Assembly (NCBI RefSeq): GCF_004011865.1
Contig: NZ_RKLP01000002.1
Span: 372,001-436,000 of the forward strand
DNA length: 64,000 nt
Source: Prescottella agglutinans
GTDB lineage: Bacteria; Actinomycetota; Actinomycetes; Mycobacteriales; Mycobacteriaceae
Direction of reading: 5' to 3'
A program made the translations under genes and the position numbers. This document shows, one piece after another, positions 1 to 11,311 of this stretch. Position 1 is the stretch's first letter. Every line of letters starts with the position of its first letter. Below the pieces are notes generated by a model. That model was not told where the DNA came from. It saw only the letters and a list, made by a program, of their open reading frames with translations, and did not search any database.

Positions 1-847
1 CGCCCGAGCCTGTGCCCGAGCCCGATCCCGTGGCCGGGGCGGCGGGACCGTTCGTGGCGAAGTCGGTGGTGCAGCCGTTGAACGTCACCGCGTCGACGAG
101 CGTCGAGGTCGCGACCGAACCGGTGCCGACGCTCACGCCGTAGTGCTCGACGGTGGCGTTCGGGTTGGCGGCCGAGATCGCGGCGAGCGTCGTCGGCACC
201 CGATCCTTCGCGCCGTCGATGTTCTGGGTGCTCCACCACCGGCCGTTCTGGATCATGTCGTGCATGCCGCCGTCCGAGGTGGAGGTGGTGCCCGGCTCGG
301 CGACCCACACGAGAGTGGTGAATCCGTTCTCGAACTTGCCGCCCGTGGTCCCCAGCAGCCGCATCTGGAACGACGCGGTCGACGTGGCCGCCTTCTCGGC
401 GAACCCGATCTCCTTCCCGATGACGTCCGCGAGCTTCACGCTGCCCGCCGAGTGGTACCACGCGGCGCGGTCCGACGGCCCGTCGACGGCGAGCTCGAGG
501 GAGCCGTTCCGATCGAAGACACCCGACGCCGAGTAGGACGCCTCCTGCCCCTGCTCGTCGTCGAACGGGATGCCCCAGCCCGCCGGCGTCGCCTCGGTCG
601 AGAGCGACTCACACGTGAAACCGCCGGCGGGTGCGTCGGACGAACCGCCGAGCGAACCACCGAGCGAACCGGTGGAGGAACCACCGAGCGAACCACCGAG
701 CGACCCGGTGGAGGAGCCGCCGTCCGCACTGCCGAGCGAACCGAGGGAGCCGGTGGGTTCGGCATGGGAGAGAGCAGGAACGGCCAGTGCGGCAGTGCCC
801 GCGATCGCGGCGACGGCGGCGGCACGGCGGATCGAAATTCGAGACAT
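1..847 (-). CDS. Secreted protein with Ser/Gly repeat region, 3' end outside the window
   Basis: The frame is open from the ATG at 847 to the window edge, so 282 residues are visible and the C-terminus is missing. Residues 1-29 form a Sec signal peptide (RRAAAVAAIAGTAALAVPALSHA). A low-complexity stretch of repeated STGSLGGS units follows to about residue 60. A globular part beginning FTCESLS has two visible cysteines, one near its start and one in NGCTTDF, which may form a disulphide. The visible end is again Gly/Ser/Thr rich. AAAGG lies 7 nt before the ATG. Three phased TACGAA repeats lie upstream (939-987). I do not recognise the family; an extracellular role is inferred only from the signal peptide. 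Confidence 0.75.
   Translation of the reverse strand, partial: MSRISIRRAAAVAAIAGTAALAVPALSHAEPTGSLGSLGSADGGSSTGSLGGSLGGSSTGSLGGSLGGSSDAPAGGFTCESLSTEATPAGWGIPFDDEQGQEASYSASGVFDRNGSLELAVDGPSDRAAWYHSAGSVKLADVIGKEIGFAEKAATSTASFQMRLLGTTGGKFENGFTTLVWVAEPGTTSTSDGGMHDMIQNGRWWSTQNIDGAKDRVPTTLAAISAANPNATVEHYGVSVGTGSVATSTLVDAVTFNGCTTDFATNGPAAPATGSGSGTGSG
640..770. repeat. Short tandem repeats encoding STGSLGGS units
   Basis: Near-identical short units (read on the minus strand as GGTTCGCTCGGTGG-type blocks) recur several times in this stretch and encode the Ser/Gly/Leu repeats just after the signal peptide of the secreted protein. Such repeats can change copy number by slippage. Confidence 0.7.
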
Positions 848-935
848 GGAAACACCTTTCGAGGCGAAATAGCGAGGCTGTACCCGACGAACCTAGGGCG
901 ACTCGCGCCGGCACCGGGACCACACCGAGGCATGC

Positions 936-987
936 CGATACGAAAGTAGGAGCACTTCCGTACGAAAGGAGGAGACGCCCGTACGAA
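936..987. promoter_or_regulatory. Three phased TACGAA(A) direct repeats
   Basis: TACGAA occurs at 939-944, 961-966 and 982-987, each preceded by CG or CGA. Spacings are 22 and 21 bp, close to two helical turns. The array lies about 90-140 bp upstream of the secreted-protein start at 847 and beyond the terminator of the lppU-like gene. It looks like an operator array; the binding protein is unknown. Confidence 0.4.
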
Positions 988-1009
988 CCCACCGGCCCAC
1001 GAAACACGA

Positions 1010-1038
1010 ACGGCCCGGAGGCAATTCCTCCGGGCCGT
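1010..1038 (-). terminator. Intrinsic terminator of the LppU-like gene
   Basis: A perfect 12-bp stem (ACGGCCCGGAGG with its complement) has a 5-nt loop. On the minus strand it is followed by TTCGTGTTTCG, a weak T-rich tail. It starts 16 bp beyond the stop codon at 1054. Confidence 0.7.
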
Positions 1039-1053
1039 CGTCTCGGGACGGTG

Positions 1054-1665
1054 CTAGCTCACTGTCTCCGTACACACGGTGAAGCGCCGCTCGTCGTGGA
1101 CGAAGCCGCCCTCCGAGCACTGCTCGACGTCCGTGACGCCCTCGATGATCTCGATGGCCCGTTCGATGTTCGGCGCGGACGGATCGTTGCAGTCCACGCG
1201 CTGCGGTTCGTCCTCGCCGTCGGGCATGCTCATGCAACCGCCCATCACCCAGTCGACGTCGAGGCACAGGGCGCCGCGCTCGCTGCCCCACTTGGTCTCG
1301 TAGTAGACCTGATCGACGTCCGCGGGGCACTGTGAGTTCTGCGCCGCCTTGGCGACGACCTTGTAGTTGGACTTGTCACTGCCGCAGGTGGCCTCGGCGA
1401 TCGTTGCCGCATCCGACGTGCCGCCCAGTCGCACGCAGTCGCCGATCTCGACGTCGATGTCGACCGAACCTCCGCGGTCGCTCCCCGCCTGACCGGCCAC
1501 CGTCGTGGGAGCCGCGCTGCTCGTGCTCGAGGAACTCGACCCGGAATCGGCAGCCGCCGGAGTGCCCTCCACCGAACCACCGCAACCGGCGACCAGCGCG
1601 GTCGCTGCCACCACCGACGCCACACCGATCGACCGGCACAGATATGCCCACATTCGCTTGTTCAC
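1054..1665 (-). CDS. LppU-like lipoprotein
   Basis: A 203-residue precursor. Residues 1-28 are a lipoprotein signal ending in the lipobox LVAGC, so the mature protein should be anchored by a diacylglyceryl-cysteine on the outer face of the membrane. A Ser/Thr-rich linker follows, then a domain with paired cysteines (IGDCV, EATCG, CPADV, LCLD, GGCM, DCN, QCSEGG, FTVCTET). The overall pattern resembles mycobacterial LppU; the function of that family is not established. I chose the GTG at 1665 because GAGGAA lies 7 nt upstream and the signal peptide then has normal length; the frame is open further upstream. Monocistronic, ending at a hairpin. Confidence 0.7.
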   Translation of the reverse strand: MNKRMWAYLCRSIGVASVVAATALVAGCGGSVEGTPAAADSGSSSSSTSSAAPTTVAGQAGSDRGGSVDIDVEIGDCVRLGGTSDAATIAEATCGSDKSNYKVVAKAAQNSQCPADVDQVYYETKWGSERGALCLDVDWVMGGCMSMPDGEDEPQRVDCNDPSAPNIERAIEIIEGVTDVEQCSEGGFVHDERRFTVCTETVS

Positions 1666-1831
1666 AACAGTTTTCCTCGAAATCACAGCTCGACGGGATC
1701 GTTTCACGGCGACCTCCCCCGACAGAGACCGCCCGGTCCATTGTGGTCCAGAAGTCCGATCCGCACGAATCGAAGCCGTTCGGATCACAAATACGGGGCG
1801 AACCCCCCTGCCACGCAGGATGATCCGGGTA

Positions 1832-2731
1832 TCAATCCGATTCCGGGATCGACGCGAGTCGCACGAAGGCGGCCGCGTCCAGCTTCTCGCCCCGGGTCGA
1901 CGGTTCGATCCCGGCGGCGACGAGTCGCCGCTCCGCTTCGACGGGCGAGCCGGCCCAGCCGGCGAGGGCAGCGCGAAGAGTCTTGCGGCGCTGCGCGAAT
2001 GCTGCGTCGATCACCGCGAACACCCGACGTCGGTGCGCGGCGTCCATCGGCCACGGCTCCTCGGTGTACCGGTCGATGCGCACCAGACCGGACTCCACCT
2101 GCGGCACCGGCCAGAACACCGCCCGCCCCACTGCGCCTGCACGTTTGACCGCACCGAAGAAGTTGGCCTTCACGCTCGGCACGCCGTACACCTTGTTGCC
2201 CGGCGTCGCCGCCAACCGGTCCGCGACCTCGGACTGCACCATCACCAGCGCGGTGCGCAGGCTCGGGAACTCCGCGAACAGGTGCAGCAGCACCGGGACG
2301 GCCACGTTGTACGGCAGGTTCGCGACCAGCGCCGTCGGCTCACCCGGGACGTCGTCGGGCATCACCCGCATCGCGTCGGCGCCGACCACCGTCAGCCGGT
2401 CCGCCAGTTCCGGCGCACGGTCCGCGACCGTCGCGGGCAGGCGCGCGGCCAGCTTCGGGTCGATCTCGACGGCCACGACCTTGTCGACGACGTCGAGCAG
2501 CGCCAGCGTCAGCGAGCCCAGCCCCGGACCGACCTCGAGCACCGTGTCCTGCGGGCCGACGCCGGCCGAGGCCACGATGCGGCGCACCGTGTTGGCGTCG
2601 TGCACGAAGTTCTGCCCGAGCTGCTTGGTGGGGCGCACCCCGAACTCTTCAGCGAGGGCGCGGACCTCGGCGGGGCCCAGCAGGGCGGCCTGTCCTCGCG
2701 GGTGGATGGGGGGCGGCACGGCGTCTGACAC
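1832..2731 (-). CDS. rsmA: 16S rRNA dimethyladenosine transferase RsmA/KsgA
   Basis: The 299-residue protein matches the family in length and order. SAM-binding motif I reads [12 protein letters not shown] (about residues 62-73), and the catalytic motif NLPYNV (about 139-144) is intact. It dimethylates two adjacent adenosines in 16S helix 45 during 30S maturation. GTG start. It is the last gene of the rpfB-rpfB-ksgA operon, 29 bp after the second rpf gene; rpfB-ksgA linkage is conserved in mycobacteria. The usual next gene, ispE, is not present here. Confidence 0.95.
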   Translation of the reverse strand: MSDAVPPPIHPRGQAALLGPAEVRALAEEFGVRPTKQLGQNFVHDANTVRRIVASAGVGPQDTVLEVGPGLGSLTLALLDVVDKVVAVEIDPKLAARLPATVADRAPELADRLTVVGADAMRVMPDDVPGEPTALVANLPYNVAVPVLLHLFAEFPSLRTALVMVQSEVADRLAATPGNKVYGVPSVKANFFGAVKRAGAVGRAVFWPVPQVESGLVRIDRYTEEPWPMDAAHRRRVFAVIDAAFAQRRKTLRAALAGWAGSPVEAERRLVAAGIEPSTRGEKLDAAAFVRLASIPESD

Positions 2732-2760
2732 CTGAAGAACCTAACCCACGAGGCAAGCGG

Positions 2761-6218
<3,458 letters not shown>

Positions 6219-6222
6219 GTGC

Positions 6223-7062
6223 TCAGTCGCGGCTGGGCAGCCGGTAGACGCGCTCGGCGTTCGCGGTCGACGCCTTCGCCAGCTCGGCGGGGTCGTCGCC
6301 GCGCACCTCGGCGAGCGCGCGCAGCGTGTACGGCAGGCAGTACGACTGGTTGGGCGCACCGCGGAACGGGTGCGGGGTGAGGTACGGCGCGTCGGTCTCG
6401 ACGAGCAACTGGTCGGCGGGGACCAGCAGCGCGGCCTCGCGGAGTGCCTTGGCGTTCTTGAAGCTGACCGTGCCGGAGAAGCTGAGCACGTAGCCGGCGT
6501 CGACGCAGGCCCGGGCCATCGTCGCGTCGGACGAGAAGCAGTGGAAGATCACCGTGTCGGGGGCACCCTCGGAGTCGAGGACGCGCAGCAGGTCGGTGTC
6601 CGCTTCACGGTTGTGGATCATCAGCGGCTTGCCGAGGCGCTTCGCGAGGTCGATGTGCCAGCGAAAGCCCTCCTCCTGCTCGTCCGGCGTCGCGCAGCCG
6701 TCGAGCTTGCCGGGCCAGTACAGATCCAGGCCGGTCTCGCCCACCGCCACGACGCGCGGGTCGGACGCCAGACGCTCGATCTCCGCCCTGGTGGCGTCGT
6801 CGAGGGCGTTGGCCCGGGTCGGGTGGATCGCGACCGCCGCGAAGACGCGCTCGTCCCAATTCGCGGCGTCCACGGCGAACTGCGCGGCCGCCAGGTCGTC
6901 CGCCACCGTCACGATCCGCTCGACGCCGACCGACGCCGCGCGGTCGACGATCTCCCGCACACTCGCCGCATCCGTGGCACCGCACGCGTCGAGGTGCGTA
7001 TGGGCGTCGACGAGCGGAAAAAGCGGCTCGGGCAGGTCCGGGGCGGGACGATCTTTGCTCAC
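6223..7062 (-). CDS. tatD: TatD/YcfH family metal-dependent DNase
   Basis: The 279-residue TIM-barrel hydrolase carries the metal ligands of the family: PLVDAHTHLDACG (about residues 17-29), AVGETGLDLYW, MIHNREADTD, FHCFSSD and LVETDAPYLTP. TatD proteins are 3'-5' exonucleases linked to DNA repair or turnover. The GTG at 7062 is 6 nt after a TACTCT hexamer with no SD, so the mRNA is probably leaderless. It is divergent from metG, with start codons 20 bp apart; in M. tuberculosis the two genes are also neighbours. Confidence 0.92.
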   Translation of the reverse strand: MSKDRPAPDLPEPLFPLVDAHTHLDACGATDAASVREIVDRAASVGVERIVTVADDLAAAQFAVDAANWDERVFAAVAIHPTRANALDDATRAEIERLASDPRVVAVGETGLDLYWPGKLDGCATPDEQEEGFRWHIDLAKRLGKPLMIHNREADTDLLRVLDSEGAPDTVIFHCFSSDATMARACVDAGYVLSFSGTVSFKNAKALREAALLVPADQLLVETDAPYLTPHPFRGAPNQSYCLPYTLRALAEVRGDDPAELAKASTANAERVYRLPSRD

Positions 7063-7067
7063 GTCGA

Positions 7068-7074
7068 TAGAGTA
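7068..7074. promoter_or_regulatory. Overlapping divergent -10 elements of tatD and metG
   Basis: The 7-bp TAGAGTA holds TAGAGT on the plus strand (7068-7073, 9 nt before the metG ATG) and TACTCT on the minus strand (7074-7069, 6 nt before the tatD GTG). With only 20 bp between start codons, no other core promoter fits. tatD should be leaderless and metG nearly so. Confidence 0.6.
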
Positions 7075-7082
7075 GGCGCACC

Positions 7083-8657
7083 ATGACTGTGCCTTCCTCG
7101 CCCGCCCAGCCCGCCCGTCCGCCGTTCTATCTGACGACGGCGATCGCGTACCCCAACGGCGTCCCGCACATCGGGCACGCCTACGAGTACATCTCGTCGG
7201 ACGCGATCGCGCGCTTCAAGCGCCTCGACGGGTTCGACGTGTTCTTCATGACCGGCACCGACGAGCACGGCCTGAAGATGCAGCAGACGGCGGCCAAGGA
7301 AGGCATCGACGTCCGCGACCTCGCGACGCGCAACTCGGACGTGTTCCAGGCCATGGACAAGGTGCTGAACATCTCGTACGACCGGTTCATCCGCACGACG
7401 GACGCCGACCATCTCGAGGCCAGCAAGGCGATCTGGGAGCGGATGGTCGCGGCCGGCGACATCTACCTCGACACCTACTCGGGCTGGTACTCGGTCCGCG
7501 ACGAGGCGTTCCACGCCGAGGAGGAGACGAAGGTCCTCGAGGACGGCACCCGGATCGCCACCGAGACCGGTACGCCGGTCGAGTGGACCGAGGAGTCGAA
7601 CTACACGTTCCGGCTGTCGAAATACCAGGACCGCCTGCTCGCGCACTACGAGGAGAACCCGGACTTCATCGCGCCGTCCACGCGCCGCAACGAGATCCTC
7701 AGCTTCGTCAAGAGCGGGCTCAAGGACCTGTCGATCTCGCGCACCACGTTCGACTGGGGCGTCCCGGTGCCCGGCGACCCCGCGCACGTCATGTATGTGT
7801 GGGTGGACGCGCTCACCAACTACCTCACCGGCGCCGGCTTCCCGAACACCGATTCGGACGAGTTCGAGCGGTACTGGCCCGCGAACCTGCACATCATCGG
7901 CAAGGACATCACGCGGTTCCACACCGTGTACTGGCCGGCCTTCCTGATGTCGGCGGGCGTCGAACTGCCCAAGCGCGTCTTCGTCCACGGCTTCCTGTTC
8001 AACAAGGGCGAGAAGATGTCGAAGTCGGTCGGCAACGTCGTCGACCCGCTCGCGATGGTGGAGCAGTACGGACTCGACGCGGTCCGCTTCTTCCTGCTGC
8101 GCGAGATCTCGTACGGCCAGGACGGCAGCTACAGCCACGAGGCGATCGTCACCCGCATGAACACCGACCTCGCGAACGAACTGGGCAACCTGGCCCAGCG
8201 GTCGCTGTCGATGGTCGCGAAGAACTGCGACGCACAGGTTCCGACGCCGGGTGAACTCACCGACGACGACCGGGCGCTGCTCACGCAGGCCGACGCGCTG
8301 CTCGAGAAGGTGCGCGCCGAGTTCGACGTGCAGGCCCTGCACCTCGGACTCGAGGCGATCTGGCACGTGCTCGGCGAGACCAACCGGTACTTCTCGCAGC
8401 AGGAACCGTGGGTGCTCCGCAAGACCGATCCGGCCCGCATGGCGACGGTCCTCTACGTGACCCTCGAGGTGGTCCGCATCGTCGGCATCCTGGTCCAGCC
8501 GGTGATGCCGGGCTCGGCCGAGAAGATCCTCGACCTGCTGGGCCAGGCCCCCGAAGCCCGCGCCTTCGTCGACCTCGAGAACCGCATCGTCGCTGGTACG
8601 CCGCTGCCGAAGCCCGTGGGCGTGTTCCCGCGGTACGTCGAGGAGACCGACGCGTAG
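7083..8657 (+). CDS. metG: Methionyl-tRNA synthetase
   Basis: The 524-residue class I synthetase charges tRNA-Met, including the initiator. The HIGH-type motif is PHIGHAYEY (about residues 23-31) and the KMSKS motif is KMSKSVGN (about 310-317). This is the short MetG form, ending soon after the anticodon-binding helical domain and without the C-terminal tRNA-binding domain of E. coli MetG, as in mycobacteria. No SD is visible; the ATG lies just downstream of a -10 shared with tatD. The next gene starts 46 bp after its stop. Confidence 0.96.
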   Translation: MTVPSSPAQPARPPFYLTTAIAYPNGVPHIGHAYEYISSDAIARFKRLDGFDVFFMTGTDEHGLKMQQTAAKEGIDVRDLATRNSDVFQAMDKVLNISYDRFIRTTDADHLEASKAIWERMVAAGDIYLDTYSGWYSVRDEAFHAEEETKVLEDGTRIATETGTPVEWTEESNYTFRLSKYQDRLLAHYEENPDFIAPSTRRNEILSFVKSGLKDLSISRTTFDWGVPVPGDPAHVMYVWVDALTNYLTGAGFPNTDSDEFERYWPANLHIIGKDITRFHTVYWPAFLMSAGVELPKRVFVHGFLFNKGEKMSKSVGNVVDPLAMVEQYGLDAVRFFLLREISYGQDGSYSHEAIVTRMNTDLANELGNLAQRSLSMVAKNCDAQVPTPGELTDDDRALLTQADALLEKVRAEFDVQALHLGLEAIWHVLGETNRYFSQQEPWVLRKTDPARMATVLYVTLEVVRIVGILVQPVMPGSAEKILDLLGQAPEARAFVDLENRIVAGTPLPKPVGVFPRYVEETDA

Positions 8658-8703
8658 CTTTCGTTCCCAAAAGTTGTCGGTCCCCTCGTGCACACTGTCA
8701 CGC

Positions 8704-9918
8704 ATGGGGAGCAATAGAACATACTTTCGAACGCGCGACGCATTCGATCGGTTCGGATGCCCACCGCCGCCCCGGCATCGGTCGGCTGCCGGCCTCATGG
8801 CCGCCCTCGCCGATGCCTACGAGCGCGGCTGGCAGCCCGCCGACGTGATGCACGTGTCCCGGCGCGCACTCGGCGCCGGGACCGCGGCGACCGCCGCCGC
8901 GGCGGTGCTCTTCCAGGCACGCACCTGCGACACCGCGGACCGGGCCCCACGCGACTGGCGGGCGCAGCTCACCCGGATCGCGGACGGCGAACCCGACGCC
9001 GCCCGGTTCGCCGACGGGCTGGCGCCCCGCTGCGACCCCGACGACTTCGCCGCGGCCCTCGACGCCGTCGACTGGCAGATCGGGGTGCGCGACTGGGTCG
9101 ACCTGACGGTGCTGTGGCTCGAGTTCCCTCGGCTGAACCAGCTGTGCGCACCGCCGTCCGCGTGGTCGCGCGTGCCGACGCAGCACGACGGCCCCGGCAC
9201 CGAGGTCCCCGCCGCTGCCGTCGACCCCCGGGTCCTGGGCCGGATCCGCGGGCTCCTCGCTAAGGCCGAGGCAACCGAGTTCGTCGAGGAAGCCGAGACC
9301 TTCACCGCCAAGGCGCAGGACCTCATGACGCGGTACGCGATCAGCACCGCGCTGCTCGGCGGGAGCGCGCGGGCGTCCACCGCGGTCCACAGCCGCCGCC
9401 TCCACCTCGACAACCCGTACGTGCGGGAGAAGGTCCACCTGCTCACCGCGATCGGCGAGGCCAATCGCGTGCGAACGGTGTGGTTCGACCGGTTCGCGAT
9501 CGCGACCGTCGTGGGCAGCCCACTCGACCTCGAACAGGTCGACCTGTTGTTCACGTCGCTGCTGGTCCAGGCCACTCGAGCGATGCAGGCGGCCGGCGCC
9601 CACGACGCGGGCACCTCCCGGACGGCGTCGTTCCGGAAGGCATTCCTGTTCGGATTCGCGGTACGCATCGGACAGCGACTCAAGGAGACGGACAGCCGCG
9701 CCACCGCCGAGGCGGCGGTGGACGCCGACGTGCGGATCGACGACCTGCTGCCGGTGCTGGCCGCGCGGTCCGCGGCCGTCGATGCCGAGTTCGAGCGGCT
9801 ATTCCCGACCACCAGGGCATCCCGGAGTCGCGCCGTCGACGCCGACGGGTGGCACGCGGGGCAGTCCGCAGCCGACGACGCCTCGCTGTCACCGTCCGCA
9901 CGAGCGATCCCCCGATGA
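8704..9918 (+). CDS. DUF2786 domain protein
   Basis: 404 residues from the ATG at 8704. The DUF2786 signature occupies about residues 178-222 (RIRGLLAKAEATEFVEEAE, then FTAKAQDLMTRYAI). The second half resembles the region that usually accompanies DUF2786. No enzymatic motif is visible and the function is unknown. The start is uncertain: there is no SD, only a weak CACACT hexamer 7 nt before the ATG, and an in-frame TTG lies 30 nt upstream. It sits between metG and pabB, in the same direction as both. Confidence 0.75.
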   Translation: MGSNRTYFRTRDAFDRFGCPPPPRHRSAAGLMAALADAYERGWQPADVMHVSRRALGAGTAATAAAAVLFQARTCDTADRAPRDWRAQLTRIADGEPDAARFADGLAPRCDPDDFAAALDAVDWQIGVRDWVDLTVLWLEFPRLNQLCAPPSAWSRVPTQHDGPGTEVPAAAVDPRVLGRIRGLLAKAEATEFVEEAETFTAKAQDLMTRYAISTALLGGSARASTAVHSRRLHLDNPYVREKVHLLTAIGEANRVRTVWFDRFAIATVVGSPLDLEQVDLLFTSLLVQATRAMQAAGAHDAGTSRTASFRKAFLFGFAVRIGQRLKETDSRATAEAAVDADVRIDDLLPVLAARSAAVDAEFERLFPTTRASRSRAVDADGWHAGQSAADDASLSPSARAIPR

Positions 9919-10006
9919 GGTACCGGCCACACATCGGGTGCCGGCCCGATCGACGTCACCGCGGACCGATGCCGGTGCGGCCCGCACCTCATGGAAAGCT
10001 GGACCA

Positions 10007-11311
10007 ATGCGGATCGAGCGGCTCGGAGACGGTGGCACCGCAGCCGACGTGTTCCGCGCACTGGCTCGACGGGCTCGGACGCGGCAGCTTCCCCCGCCGG
10101 CCGGCCTGACCGGACGCTGGTTCGGCACGGCCGCCGTGATCGCACCGAGCGTTCGGGCGACGCCGTGCGATCCCGCGACGGCATTCACGCCGCTCCCACT
10201 TCCCGAAACCGTCCCACGTGAAACACCGACACCGGACGGGCTGATCGTCGGCGGTGGATGGATCGGCTACCGCGCCTATCCCGACCGGACCGGGGCGCTG
10301 CCCGCCGCGGCCGGCGGCTGGACCGATCACGTCGTGCGGCTCGACGCGTCGGGCTGCTGGTGGTTCGAGAGTCTGCTCGACGAACCGTGCCCCGACGACA
10401 TCGTCCGAGCGGTGTGCCGCCCGGACACATCTCCCCAGCCGTGGCACATCGAGTGGACCGAACCGGACCGGCACGCGCATCGCCGCGGCGTCGAGGACTG
10501 TCTCGACGCCATCTCCCGCGGCGACGTCTACCAGGCCTGCGTGTGTGCGCGGTTCCAAGGCGCAAGCTCGGGACTGCCCGCCGACTTCTTCGCCGACGCC
10601 GTCGAGCGGACCCGCCCCAGCCGCGCCGCCTTCGTGCAGGGGCCGTGGGGTGCCGTGGCGTCGCTGTCCCCCGAGGTGTTCCTCACTCGGCGCGGGGACA
10701 CCGTCACGTCGAGCCCGATCAAGGGCACCCTCCCGCTCGGCGAGGACCCCGCGCTGCTCCGCGCCTCGGTCAAGGACGTGGCCGAGAACGTGATGATCGT
10801 CGACCTCGTCCGCAACGATCTCGGCCGGGTCGCCGAGCCGGGATCCGTCCGGGTGGCCGATCTGCTGCGGGTCAAGCCCGCCCCCGGCGTCTGGCACCTG
10901 GTCTCCACCGTCACCGCGACCGTCCCCGGCACCGTGGAAACCGAAGAACTGATCGACGCCGCCTTCCCGCCCGCGTCGGTGACCGGGTGCCCCAAACACT
11001 CCGCCCGACAACTACTCGCGCAGTGGGAACCGGAGCCGCGGGGCGTCTACTGCGGCACGGTCGGCATGCACAGCCCGGTCGCGGGTCTGGAACTCAACGT
11101 CGCGATCCGCACTGTCGAGTTCGAGCCCGGCGGCCGAGTGGGACTCGGCGTCGGCGGCGGCATCACGATCGACTCCGATCCCGCCGCCGAGTGGCAGGAA
11201 TGCCTCGACAAGGCGCGCAGCATCGTGACGCTCACCGCGTCCCGCACGCATCCCGCCCCGACTCCGGCATCTCGAAGTGCGCCGGCCGATCCTGCGTCAG
11301 TTCCGAGGTAG
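10007..11311 (+). CDS. pabB: Aminodeoxychorismate synthase component I (PabB)
   Basis: The 434-residue chorismate-binding enzyme converts chorismate to aminodeoxychorismate for folate synthesis. Family motifs: DVYQACVCARF (about 173-183), SSPIKGTLPLG, DLVRNDLGRVA (about 265-275), PPASVTGCPK (about 323-332) and YCGTVG (about 348). PIKGT, with Lys rather than the TrpE-type PIAGT, fits aminodeoxychorismate rather than anthranilate synthase. The last 80 bp overlap the 3' end of the convergent STAND gene, so the extended Pro/Ala-rich tail is dispensable-looking. A weak GGAAAG lies upstream of the ATG. Confidence 0.9.
   Translation: MRIERLGDGGTAADVFRALARRARTRQLPPPAGLTGRWFGTAAVIAPSVRATPCDPATAFTPLPLPETVPRETPTPDGLIVGGGWIGYRAYPDRTGALPAAAGGWTDHVVRLDASGCWWFESLLDEPCPDDIVRAVCRPDTSPQPWHIEWTEPDRHAHRRGVEDCLDAISRGDVYQACVCARFQGASSGLPADFFADAVERTRPSRAAFVQGPWGAVASLSPEVFLTRRGDTVTSSPIKGTLPLGEDPALLRASVKDVAENVMIVDLVRNDLGRVAEPGSVRVADLLRVKPAPGVWHLVSTVTATVPGTVETEELIDAAFPPASVTGCPKHSARQLLAQWEPEPRGVYCGTVGMHSPVAGLELNVAIRTVEFEPGGRVGLGVGGGITIDSDPAAEWQECLDKARSIVTLTASRTHPAPTPASRSAPADPASVPR

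Noticed and set aside
10007-11311. trpE (anthranilate synthase) as identity of the chorismate enzyme
   Set aside because: The PIKGT motif with Lys and the genomic position next to metG fit PabB better than TrpE.
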